Shown in pieces: positions 25,609 to 36,238 of a DNA stretch of 64,000 nt. The position numbers were made by a program, and so were the translations under genes. Source of the stretch: Phallus indusiatus (Eukaryota; Basidiomycota; Agaricomycetes; Phallales; Phallaceae). Under the pieces are notes generated by a model. The model was not told the DNA's origin. It did not search any database and was given only the letters and a program-made list of their open reading frames with translations. Every line of letters starts with the position of its first letter. Position 1 is the stretch's first letter. The stretch is taken from assembly GCA_027605045.1 (NCBI GenBank), contig JAQFWX010000016.1, forward strand, positions 774,551 to 838,550, read 5' to 3'.

Positions 25609-28600
25609 CCCTCGTCATAAATTAAACACTGCGATCGCTCGTTTATAGTTATATAAAGTACACCTTTATTTGACCGACTGGGACAGCTTTGTAAATATTT
25701 ATCGGCTCTCTCCATCGGTATTCTTGCTATCATCGCTCGTTCTTGCTTTTGGGCCGTTTGCGCGAGCGCTCCGCCGGATTTGATATAATTTGGGCTTGAA
25801 GATACAACCGATGGTTTGCTGTTCTTAGACGTTTGAGCGATATTCCTCAAAAGGCTTATCTCTCGCAAACTTTTTTTGTTATGTCTAGTGTCTGACCCCT
25901 TGAACCTTATCCCAGCCGTCTGAAACGGTCGGGATTTATGGTTATTTCTTATCAGCTTTGCCAGTGGCGTATCGCACTCGAGTTATCGTTTGCATACCAT
26001 GTGTATTCTGATAACTCGCTGTCGTCGATTCTCTTCATTTAATTGTGTATAGCATCAGCTTGTGAGTATGCCCGTTTACATTCGTGACAACCTTTATGAC
26101 AAATAATGTATCATCATTCAAAGTGTCCGCCATGCCATCGCGCCGTCTGTTTGCGTACTGACTAAATGTCATATGCAGCGTGGATCAAATGTGAATTCTT
26201 GTCAATAGTTATGGAAGTATTTGACTTGACAACTTCGGATAACCTTTCGAAACGACATCTTCGTTCACCTGACAGCCTCTGTGCTTGATATCAGAGTGTG
26301 GCGATTACCTTTGTTATCTGCGTCTTTCCAATTGGTCTGTCTAAATTGCCTGTTTATGCTGAACTTTAGCATTCCCTTCTTCAGCTACTATGGATGCGGA
26401 AAATGGTGTGATGATGCATGCCGTGATCTGCATTTTCTAGATAGGCGTTATTTCGTTTTGATTCGACGTACGTCCTTGAACTCTGATAACACTCCCTAAT
26501 TTATCGAAGTTAAACCGATCCGACACAACCAGTCTGGATGATGATATATATGAGCATAAAAGACTGCTGTGCTTTTATCATCATCTCATTTAAAAGAAAA
26601 TGACTGTGATAATGTGTATTGGTTCACATTCTGTGGCGTTGACAGATTTACAAAGTTATGGAAGAACTTTTGTTGTGTGCATAATGAATCTAAAAGGTAG
26701 ATGACCCTCCCCCACTGGCACCTACTGGCACCTCCTTGCAAGTGCTGTCCCCGCCATGGAATTAGCCGTTAAAGTGGCTTCGACTTCTGCGGGCATCGCA
26801 GAATTCGGCGTCTAACTTATATATGCACAAAAGAAGGGTAATAACCTATCTGCCACTGCAGTTTACCATGTGGGTGAGAAGCTTTAATGATTAAGCAGAG
26901 CTTTCTTCGTATCTTGGTGTGTCAGTGAACGGCGCATAATAGAATTAGTCCTTAGCACCAAATATATACTACTTATAGCAGCGCGGGAAGTTCCTATCAC
27001 AGACACTGCATTTCGTCGTGTACGTTATTCCATATATGGGGTTATCGGTTATCATTCAAGCAGTCAGAGTGCCCGATCTTTTTGTTTAATTTCAAAACAA
27101 TTAGTGGTCATTCACTTTCCCAGCGCGACGAAGCAATCCTCTCACTACCATTCATTTCTCAATGGGGACAGAGAGTTTAACTGCTGGTGAGAACGTGTTC
27201 AATGTTAATATGCGCACCGCGTGCGCGATTTATGCGACATGACGAATAGGTCTGTTTATAAACGTGAAGGGGAATTACTTTGAGACCCGATGATGGAGTA
27301 TCATCAATGTGAGTGACTGAAAGTACACACTCAGGCTGGTATTTCTCATCAACGTGGTTCAAGTGGTGCTCTGTGATTCACCAGCAATGATGGCACGAGC
27401 CGGTGCGACCTCAAATGCGTATAATCTGTGACTTTTCAGGAGATTTACTCACAAGCGCGGATTGCTCGAAACCAATGAGGTTCACTACGTGGGTTTAGAA
27501 GTTGTTTAACCGAGGTTTGTCCTCCACTAAAGTAAGGAACTATCTTTGATATGGTAATGAAACACTATGTTGATGACCTTTCCATATAAGACAACGTTGC
27601 TTTAGAATGGACTGGGTTAACTCTAAATCGTCTAGCAAAGTACTACCACATGATAGGACGATGACAAAGCCTGGCCACAATAGGATACAGCTTGCAGTTC
27701 TTAAAATGACGATGGTTATGGATAATAACTGCTATTTATAAATGCCCTTCCCGCGCCGCCGTCACAATTGCTAAATTATCTTTGGTAACTAATTGTGATT
27801 CTTCGCGATAGGGGTTTGATAGCTGCCTTTTAAAATAGTTTCTCCAACGCTAGGTAAGATGTTACCTAAAGCTAAGAGAACGCACGGGTTTATGCTACCA
27901 TGTTAATGATCTACTTTGTTAAACAAGTTTGAGTTAGGGACTTGTTGTTTGATTGTCGTTCATCGCAGTGCTCCCCTAAGTCAGATGGTGCACCGTACAT
28001 AGGTTTAATACAAATACTATAATGCCTTGTATTTGTACGTGTTCTAGGTGCGTTTCAAGTTCGTAAGATTCGTAAGGTTCTATATCGTTATACTTTGAAT
28101 TAAAAATGTAGATCACCATCACCGGGATATGTCATTAAATTATGATGTGTTCAAAGGCGTTTCTTTCTCCATCGAGGACGGGGGGCGTATTAACTTTGTT
28201 CTTTGACAACCAAATTTAGGTTATTATAACATTACGCCGGGCCCCATTTCGCTGTGACGTCCCATTGTGGTTGTAGATCGATCGATCTGCAACTAGTTTT
28301 ACATCCGATATCGAGGTAGGATGATAATTAAACTCAGTTGTGGAAACCTGGAGGTTTAGTCGCTTTAGGGTCAAGCTTTTGCCGGGTTTCTAAATCGAAA
28401 GCTCTGTCAAATTTGATAAGTAAAAATCATTTCTAAAATTGAAAGTATCTAGCATAAGCATAATGTTACTAAAACCAACTTGCTGTACACCACGTTTAGC
28501 AGACGTGCTTTAACTCCATTTTGAACTATGGTTCGATACTTCGTTTGTGGAGGGCAACCCTAATGTATTCAATTAATCAAATCCATTGTACTAAAGGTCT

Positions 28601-29738
28601 TGAATCACGGCAAAGTATAGAGCTAATCACAACAACCTATGCAAACGTACTGCTACGGTCAAGCCTGCGTAATGAAGGTAATGTCATCGGTCCAACGAAA
28701 AGAATATCAAAAGCTTGGCCGCTTCAAAGTAACAATAGGATATTTTAGTTTCTTGGACCTCGCAAGCACCCCCTTTCAATTATTTTAACTCTCTCAAGGT
28801 CAGTGACTAATGTCGGCTACAAAAAGAGCGAGAAATTTCATCACCATGCAGCCACTGTTCGCCTAATAAATTCACAAGCTCATGCCCTTGCAGGCGATAA
28901 ATCGGATTATCGGAGAGGTAGCTGTCATTTGAAAATGGACCTGCCGCTGTCCGAGTTGACTGCAGCTTATACTCGTGCCCACGATGTACATCGGATTGCT
29001 CCGGAAGGGCCTCATACGCCCACGTAGTAAACTTTGTTTTTGACTATACTATGAAGCAGTTGCAGTTTCTCAACAGCCATAATTGGAAGGGAAGTAAAGA
29101 AGCCTAAGGTTGCTGTTGATCAAATCGCCACTTCCACGAGATTTTGATGTATGTGTCGCGAAAGGCAGTTGCAGCTGTGCAAATGTTCAAGAAGATTCTT
29201 CTTTTGATTGTGGCACATGAAGTCAGGGTGACTAGTTTTGTATTAAGCAACTTTCCGAGAAGAATTAATTAAGGGCTCCATCACGATAGTCGATTGTCGA
29301 TAAATGCTAACCATATGCCACTCAGAACAAGTCATAATTCGGGAATTTAAGTACTTAAGACTTAACAAGACTAAACTTTAATCTCTTTCATGAAAACTGT
29401 GATATGTGAATTAAACCATGCTTTTAATGATTTCCTATTAATAATGAATTAGAGTGTTAAATTTATGGCCAAACCCGTTCACACAAAGGACGGAACAACG
29501 CAAAAACAACATTTCTGATATTCAATGTACTATTGACACGGTCATGCTGCAAAATCCGGAAGTAGGGAGTTATGACAAGCAGGTCCCCACTCTGTTAGTC
29601 AAACGGGCGAGCGTGTCGTCCTGCGCATTGGGAAGATTACAGGAAGACCGAATCGACAAAAAAGTAGATCGAGTTGATTTGAGTCTGATTAAAAACAAGG
29701 TCCCTTTTAGTGAAGGAGCAGCTGAGGGGCGCAAAAGC
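25609..29738. other. 4.1 kb without a recognisable gene
   Basis: After the NOPCHAP1-like gene the sequence has scattered short frames on both strands, none with a domain or a phase-consistent exon chain. It is AT-rich. I saw no terminal repeats or tandem arrays that would identify a mobile element. Confidence 0.5.
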
Positions 29739-29832
29739 TGATGAGGGCGAGATTCGAACTCGCGCCTCCGAAGAGATGAGATTAGGCAAAGCACCTTAGT
29801 CTCACGCCTTAGACCAACTCGGCCACCTCACC
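29739..29832 (-). tRNA. tRNA-Leu (anticodon AAG) with 11-nt intron
   Basis: On the minus strand an acceptor stem GGTGAGG pairs with CCTCATC (one G-U pair), followed by discriminator A as expected for leucine tRNA. The A box begins TGGCCGAGTTGG. The anticodon stem TGAGA/TCTCA encloses CTAAGG, then an 11-base intron (TGCTTTGCCTA) and A, placing AAG at positions 34-36 with the intron at the canonical 37/38 site. A long variable arm (TCTCTTCGGAGGC) marks a type II tRNA. The T arm GCGAG-TTCGAAT-CTCGC provides the B box. Mature length is about 83 nt without CCA. A34 would be modified to inosine, reading CUU/CUC codons. Confidence 0.95.
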
Positions 29833-30446
29833 GACACGTGAGCGCCTGAAATCTGAACACCATATAGCGCCTATGAATTTCCCAATACACCCAATGACGA
29901 GCGACGTCAACAATGTTGTCCAAAAAAAAATTACGAATCAACCATAAATTCAAACTACAAAGAAAAGGAATAGACGCTGTTCACCGCGGAATTAATTCTT
30001 ATTTGGTCCCTACATCATGTTCTTGTTCTTGCCTCGCTTACCAAGTGACCGATTCTATGTTGCAGCTTTTACTATACATGAGATATACGTAGTATCAGAG
30101 CAGTGAATTCGTCGAGATGACAACGTGTCATGAAGCGAGACATCGGTGACTGCAGACCGTCAGACAGGCGTGATTCACGCACTTGAAAAAAAAAGGACCG
30201 AGCACTTTGGATCGTCTAGATCTCAACGTAAAGAGAAATATTGCCGGTAAGATATCTCTACCTTAATATTATGTTGGTTAAGCTGGTCAAGGTACCATTT
30301 CTAAAACACGCCCAGCCGCTAAATGAACCTCCTCGGAAACGGATATAATTCACTGCAAACGCCCGTGCTTACAGCATTCGGTGGACGGTCAGACGACGTA
30401 CTCAACGTACCCAGTCCTTTGACTATCTTTTTGAATCTTGCCCTTA
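29833..30446. other. intergenic region between tRNA-Leu and P450 pseudogene
   Basis: No gene recognised. A T-rich run on the minus strand (AAAAAAAAA on plus at 29922-29930) about 90 bases upstream of the tRNA 5' end is not a terminator for it. Confidence 0.4.
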
Positions 30447-33161
30447 ATGAATCCACTGAGCGACGCAAATCTGCCACCGGCAGCCGCCGCCGCCTTCGTC
30501 TGCGCAATATTATACTATGCGTTCATCAGACCCGATCCATATGTGAGTCTTCTTTCAAGCCAAAATCATCTTCGTGTTTTGCTTATTACAGTGAAAATTC
30601 TAGGCTGAGATTCCAGCCGTTGGCAGCACCAACTTCTTCCTATTATATATTGACTTTATAAGGTATATGATTCAAGGACCGAAGCTACTTCAAAAAGGAT
30701 ACGACAAGGTAAACAAGACCTGCATGCGTGGATGCGTTGTCACTGCAAACCGGTTGACACTTTTTTTCCCTTTAGTTCAGCAAAAACATCGGCGTCTACC
30801 GTTCCCACTTTCTCGAGTTGGCACGTTTTTGTGTGCAGTGATAAGCTCATAGACGAGCTAAGGTTCATGAAAGGACAGCAAGACTTGTCTGCTCATGAGG
30901 CAGCCAAGATTGTAAGCTTACCTTTCCTTTTCATCTCTTTCCTATTTAATCCAGTTCAACCAGATGATATCAGGCGAATACACACTTGGACCACAGATTT
31001 TCGAAAATGATTACCATATCAACGTTATGCGTCATCGGATGACTAAAGGGTTAGATGGGTGGTTTGAGCCCCTCAAAGCTGAAATTATCGCAGTGCTTGA
31101 AGAACTGGTGCCATCGGCGGGAGGTGTGATCTCTCCCAAGAAGGCCTGTGTATCCTCCATGTGTTAACGCTGTTATTTGTAGATTGGATGCCGGTTGGTA
31201 TATATCAAATGAGCCAATTACTCGTCGCTCGTAGTATCAACCGTGTTATCGTTTCCGACCCCACTATATGTACGATAGGTGTCAAGCGCCGTGTTCCGAG
31301 TCTATCCCGGCGAAGTCCGGTCTAGTACGAAACACGTGCGTGCGGATAGAGAGAGTACGGAGAGTACGGGTGTGAGGGACTTGGCTTCAGCTTGTATGCT
31401 GCGCCCACTCGCCCAACTTCAGATATCCCTCGATTTCAGAGAACGAGAGAAGTACGTAGCTAGTACGCACAAGTCCGACGTTAAGTACGACGACGAACTT
31501 AGATCGCCCAAGAGGTCTGACGACGACTGGGACTTGAACTACGTGCAAGTCCGCAACTAAGTACGAGACAAGCACGCAGAGTACGGAGAAGAACAGAGAC
31601 GGAGTAGATAAGAGAGAAGAATAGATTATATTCTGACTGAGGAATCCCAGCTACGAAACTGGGGCTTAAATACATGAGTATAAGGTGCCTATACTAAAAG
31701 GAGAAAAGGATACGAAAGGAATGGTGGTTTCTAGGACGGATGGAACGGGCAGAGTCCGGACTAACCGAACCCCTGGTTAGTCAGGACATCGAGCGGACAA
31801 CCCCCATTTGGAAATGAGTGGATCGGAGGGCTGTGCATGAAGTACGGAGTAGTACGCACGTCGTACGAGATGCGTACTTGGGGGGAGATAACGGATCACG
31901 GGGTGTGACTTACGTAAAGCTCCGGGAAAGGTCACGGGGCACGCCGGGCGTGACAATAGGCTATTCTTTCCATTTGTTTGGCTTTTACTCAGAAGATATT
32001 TCCACAGGCCGAGATCCGGATTATCTGAAAATAATGACTCAATTTACTATGGACGCAGCTCTGGGTGCTTTCATTTTAGGCTTCTTTCCCCGTTCATTAA
32101 AAGAGTAGGTATATCATTTCTCTATCTAACCATGCGTAAACCCCGTATCATAATTAACGTATCACAGGCATGCGCAAACCCTTTTCACCAATATTCCACG
32201 AGCTCGAGAAGCGGCAACGCGGGCTTTACGCAATGACATCGCAGAACGAAAAGCAAAGGTGGATGAATATGGTCCAAATTATCCGGATAGATCAGTTCGT
32301 ATTTGTGTTTCTTTATATAAAGGGACAATTAGTGATTTCTGGTGTAGAATGATATACTTTCACTACTTATTGATGAAGCAAATAACGAGGGACGTACAGA
32401 GGAAGAGCTAGCACACCGTGTGCTAGTAATGAATTTTGCCGCTGTTCATACGACATCAATGGTATAATCGATGCCTCATACTTCCTGTCTCAGACGTTTA
32501 TTGATAAGATGTTCTATTCAGACTTTATCATTGATATTTCGAGACCTAGCCGATAAACCCGAGTATTTAAAACTGTTGAGAGAAGAAGCTGAATCTGTGA
32601 TCTCAAAACACGGCTTTACACGGTCGTCGCTAGCGCAGATACATAAATTGGAGAGCTTTATTATGGAATCCATACGCATGAAAGCATCGCGAGTGGGTAA
32701 GCAGTAACTTTGTGTCCTCAAAAACACAGTGATTCAAAAGAATAACCGCCTTTCTTTTCCCTAGTCACAGCGCATCGATGGAGCATGAAGGACTATGTCT
32801 TGTCAAACGGCGTACGCATACCTAAAGACACTATGGTAATCGTTCCCATGGGCGCACGCCATTTGGACAGTACTCTATTCCCACTCCAAATTCATCGTTT
32901 GTAGTTTTCGGCATGGGAGAAACTATATGGTATGATTCCTTGTCGCGTTCAAATGCATCCCCCGTTTCTAATGATATTCCACAATATAGCCCTGGCAGAT
33001 TTTTTGCTGCTACTTTCCTAAAGATCGTTCTTGTTCATTTCATGTTGAACTACGATGCTCAACTCGACCCTAAACAACGTCCGCGTGACTATTGGGTTGG
33101 ACCGGATATTCTTCCCGGTAGTAAAGACAAGTTTCTGGTACGGGAAAGAAAGAGGGACTAG
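30447..33161 (+). pseudogene. cytochrome P450 pseudogene interrupted by a solo LTR
   Basis: Remnant of a basidiomycete membrane P450. Exons I can follow: 30447-30542 (N-terminal anchor helix), 30604-30708, 30776-30911, 30955-31123, 31183-31269, 32008-32104, 32168-32294, 32348-32461, 32522-32696, 32765 to about 32880, then about 32883-32929 and 32990-33161. Recognisable parts are the proline-rich hinge (EIPAVGS), the I-helix region (NFAAVHTTSM, with the acidic/Thr pair replaced by HTT), the K-helix ESIRM, and the heme loop FGMGETICPGR, whose cysteine codon is split by the intron at 32930-32989. Two lesions break it: a 2-base loss (or 1-base gain) near 30800 in exon 3, and an out-of-frame deletion near 32880. 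The second lesion removes the segment holding the PERF-type motif between STLFP and NSSFVVFG. A 676-bp LTR lies in the intron at 31270-32007. The splice sites of the rest are intact, so decay is recent. Confidence 0.85.
31280..31955. mobile_element. solo LTR (676 bp) inside a P450 intron
   Basis: It begins TGTCAAGCGCC and ends GGGCGTGACA, with the TG...CA ends of an LTR and a 5-bp inverted terminal match (TGTCA/TGACA). It is flanked by the 5-bp target duplication ATAGG at 31275-31279 and 31956-31960. No internal retroelement coding sequence is present, so it is the product of LTR-LTR recombination. It contains about a dozen copies of GTACG. It shows no obvious similarity to the two LTR types found further right, so it represents another family. 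The orientation is unknown. Confidence 0.88.
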
Positions 33162-33757
33162 CTGATGACTAACTTGAATGGCTGGACTTTGATATTCCAT
33201 AGCCGTGCTTGTGTTTTTTTGCTGGTATGTATGACCTTTGATAATTGTGCACCACAAAACTCATTCTCTGGCTCGGCTGCCGTAGGAACTTTGATTCAGG
33301 TAATTACAAGTATAGAGCATATCTGTAATCTCATTTTGAAATGTTTACCAACTGCGTTTTCTAACAGCACTACAAGCGGATCTAATGTCTAATTCGCTCT
33401 TAAGGCACGTTTTATATGATCATAACATTGAAATTACGTGTTCGTACAACAGCTAAACCATAGTTACGGGCTGCTGAAGCCTGTTGAAACAGCGGCAGAG
33501 TGACGCGTTCAAATCGCGTCATCTGCATGGTCCGGCTGTATTACTAATTTGTACCTGAAGTTACAAATCCTCCTGTTGCAGCCTATCTTTTCTTTTCAGT
33601 TGTATCATGTTCCCATTTGTCAACAAACGCATTCAGCTCCCACTCTATCGTAAAGGAGGCTTCGTGTCTGACGCGTCAACACGGCCATTAGTTCTCTTTC
33701 CAGATCTGACTGGTATAAAACCTTCCAGCAATTTGTGCTTAGTGAACATAAATTACG
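33162..33757. other. intergenic region upstream of the first reductase gene
   Basis: Contains an imperfect hairpin at about 33501-33532 (arms GCAGAGTGACGCG and CGCGTCATCTGC around TTCAAAT) and a perfect TGACGCGTCA palindrome near 33669-33678. The hairpin resembles a tRNA T arm, but no matching acceptor or anticodon arm is present. A TATA box follows. Confidence 0.55.
33714..33720 (+). promoter_or_regulatory. TATA box of reductase copy 1
   Basis: TATAAAA lies 38-44 bases upstream of the copy 1 ATG; all four paralogues have a TATA element at nearly this spacing. Confidence 0.7.
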
Positions 33758-34921
33758 ATGTCTTCACCTGCCGCATCCGTGAAATCTACTGTTTTTGTCC
33801 TTGGGGGAAGCGGAAACACCAGAGAGTTTGTCGTTAAAGGTCTTCTTCAGTCAGGACATTTCGTGGGTCAATACTGAACATCTTTATGTATCAAAACATT
33901 CAAATCATTTCTTTTTTATTCAGAATGTTATCGTTCTTACACGGCCGCCGCCTGGCTCCGAAGGAAAGGCTAGAATTCAGTCTCTGAAACAGAATGGCGC
34001 GGAAATTCGTCTCGGAGATGTTACCCAAGCGTCCATTGCCGACTTGGAAAAACTCCTTAGAGGAGTTGATATCGTTCTCAGCCTCATTAATGTCGCAGCG
34101 CTTGAAGAACAGAAGAAGGTTTTTCAAGCTGCGAAGAATGTTGGCGTTGAACGTGTTGTACCGTCTGAGTTCGCAATTCCCTGCCCTCCGGAGAGGGACT
34201 TCTACTTGTTCAATCAGGTATGCCCGGTCTAGATTTCTATATTGACACTTCCATTTAAGACTTTCTTCCACGCGCAGAAACGGGTCATAAGATCATTCAT
34301 AAAAGAACTGGATCTCGGTCACACCATAATTGATGTAGGCTGGTGGATGGAGCTGATCCTTCCGTTTCCTCCCAGTGACCAAAATCCTGTTGCTGACATG
34401 TCCCGCGTCTTTGTCGGTGCCGGTGATGTCAAAACTGCCGTAACCTCCCGGGTAGACATCGGTCGAATGGTGGCTCGTATTCTCGCCGACCCACGCATGC
34501 TCAATAAACATGTTTTCTGTCACGCGGAGGAAGTTACACAAACAGAAGTTTACCGGATTGCCGAGGAAGTTTATGGGGGAAGCCTGGATTCGGTTAAGAA
34601 TCAGGCGAGTAACAATGTCTCATGTTGGAGCGTTCATCTTACTCTACAAATTGCGAACAGATACCTGTGAGCGTTTTAGCGGAAGGAGTTACTCAGACAA
34701 GGGAACAATTTAGAAACAACCCTTCAGACATGCAACTTTGCCTCAAATTAATCTCACAGGAATATCTCAATTCATTGTTCGTCCTTGGGGATAATACCCC
34801 GGAAACTGCAAAAAGGCTGGGGGCCTTGGACGCAAGAGAGCTTTATCCAGATTTTATACCAATCAAGCTTAAGGAATATGCTATGGAATTCTACAAAAAC
34901 CGACCAAGTTTTGAATTTTAG
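33758..34921 (+). CDS. isoflavone reductase-like (NmrA/PCBER family) protein, copy 1
   Basis: Four exons, 33758-33862, 33924-34217, 34278-34604 and 34661-34921, encode 328 residues. The family is the atypical short-chain reductases (isoflavone reductase, phenylcoumaran benzylic ether reductase, NmrA). They bind NADPH through an N-terminal Gly-rich Rossmann loop, here VLGGSGNT, followed by the strand NVIVLTRP, whose Arg fits NADPH preference. The conserved block GVERVVPSEFAIPCPPER contains the substrate-site region, and the C-terminal half has IIDVGWWMELILP and LYPDFIPIKLKEY. No signal peptide is visible, so it is probably cytosolic. The third intron uses a GC donor (CAG|GCGAGT ... AACAG|); the nearest GT alternative shifts the frame to an early stop. 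The substrate is unknown. It is the first of four tandem paralogues and lies just downstream of a dead P450. Confidence 0.88.
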
Positions 34922-34976
34922 AGCTCGTAAAGAGTGACTGCTGAAGTACTGACCGTTGAACTAAGGAGGACGCGGA

Positions 34977-35335
34977 TGTATCATGTTACGGTACGCTAGC
35001 GCCTCGCCCTATTATTCGATTTCTTCGATTTCTTTCGATTTCATTTCACGCTTCGATTTCCATCATTTCCCGTATTTTGTCGTTTCCACTATTTTCATCG
35101 TTTTCTCGATTTCTCGATCTTTTCGATTTATTTCGAGTTCTGCCTGTATCTCCTCGGATCCCATGGGGATCAGTCGGGCGCCTCATATCCTGTACTTATA
35201 TGCGATTTCCCTAGAGGGGGATACCTAAGCTTGTTCTCTTAGGTTTTCCCTCCTCTAGGTGAGTAGTTAGTCGTTGTCCCCCAATAGATCTTAGGTTTTC
35301 CCTCCTCTAGGTGTGTGCCCTGAGTCGCCCTAACA
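34977..35335 (+). mobile_element. solo LTR A (359 bp), chromovirus-related
   Basis: TGTATCATG...CCCTAACA flanked by the 5-bp target duplication GCGGA (34972-34976 and 35336-35340). The left part is built of degenerate TTTCGAT-like units. The right part shares the CCTAAGCTTGTTCTCTTAGG stem-loop and a duplicated 3' segment with LTR B and with the complete element, so it is a diverged subfamily of the same lineage, in plus orientation. Confidence 0.88.
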
Positions 35336-35544
35336 GCGGAGATCAGTATTTCAATGTGAAAGTTGGGCGACGAAGTGGAAATTTAAACACTAATAACGGG
35401 ACGGAATATTTTCTCTTGCTGATGTATCATAGTTTCTAAGTTTATGAAGTTACTTTTATGTCATTGCAGGTTGACCCGCGCTTACTGGCAGTGTCGTTAT
35501 CTTGCGAACAAAACACGCGTGAATGAGGCAATTTCGAAGGATAT

Positions 35545-35941
35545 TGTCAGGGTACGCTACCGCGTCCCCTCATTTTTCCTTATTTATTATCATCGGTATA
35601 TATCTATTCCTATCTTATTTATATTTCCCGTGCATTACCTCTACCGTCCGTTTATTCTCTCCATCCATATTTCACCTTCTCTACTCGCGCGCGTTGCGCG
35701 CTCGTACACGGCGTGATGCCCGTGACATCACGTCGCTTAGGCTCGGCTTGGGCGCCTGGCACTTAGCTGTGTCAGGGCCGCACGCCGCGTCGTCGTTTTA
35801 TGTATATAGTAGCTGTACCTAGAGTGAGGGTCCCTAAGCTTGTTCTCTTAGGATCCCCTCCCTCTAGGTGAGTAGTATAGTTATCTTCCAATATATTACT
35901 TAGGATCCCCTCCCTCTAGTGTGAGCTGAGTAGCCCTAACA
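35545..35941 (+). mobile_element. solo LTR B (397 bp), same subfamily as the complete chromovirus
   Basis: TGTCAGGGTACGC...GCCCTAACA flanked by the 5-bp target duplication GATAT (35540-35544 and 35942-35946). Read in plus orientation it is closely similar along its whole length to the LTRs of the element at 37463-43686. It includes the TATATAG box, the CCTAAG/CTTAGG stem-loop and the paired GATCCCCTCCCTCTAG segments. No coding sequence is attached, so it is a solo LTR. Confidence 0.92.
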
Positions 35942-36202
35942 GATATTCGAAGAACGACACGATTATATTTAAGTTATTTGAAATCTTTCCCGTTGGTAGG
36001 ACATATTCTGGTTACAAATCTGGTGGAGTGTAAGCTGCAATGTGATGTGTGCGAGATATGTTGGTAATCTGACTCCAAGCCTCCACCAGAATCTGATAGC
36101 CGCTTTGACAATTAAACCTGCCGATCTTGGAGCAAAGCTAATTATATTCTTGATTATAACTTCCTTCCGTCTTCTTTTGAAATATGCAAGCGCTAGGTTG
36201 GG

Positions 36203-36209
36203 TATAAAA
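36203..36209 (+). promoter_or_regulatory. TATA box of reductase copy 2
   Basis: TATAAAA 30-36 bases upstream of the copy 2 ATG, within GGGTATAAAACCACCGTC. Confidence 0.7.
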
Positions 36210-36238
36210 CCACCGTCAACTCATTTTTAACCAACACA

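Noticed and set aside
31279..31560. 93-codon frame near the P450
   Set aside because: Lies inside the solo LTR and shows no protein motif.
33440..33540. tRNA-like T arm (GACGC-GTTCAAAT-CGCGTC)
   Set aside because: No matching acceptor, D arm or anticodon stem; better described as a hairpin.
34983..35822. Small Phe/Ile/Ser-rich frames
   Set aside because: They fall within solo LTRs A and B and result from pyrimidine-rich LTR sequence.
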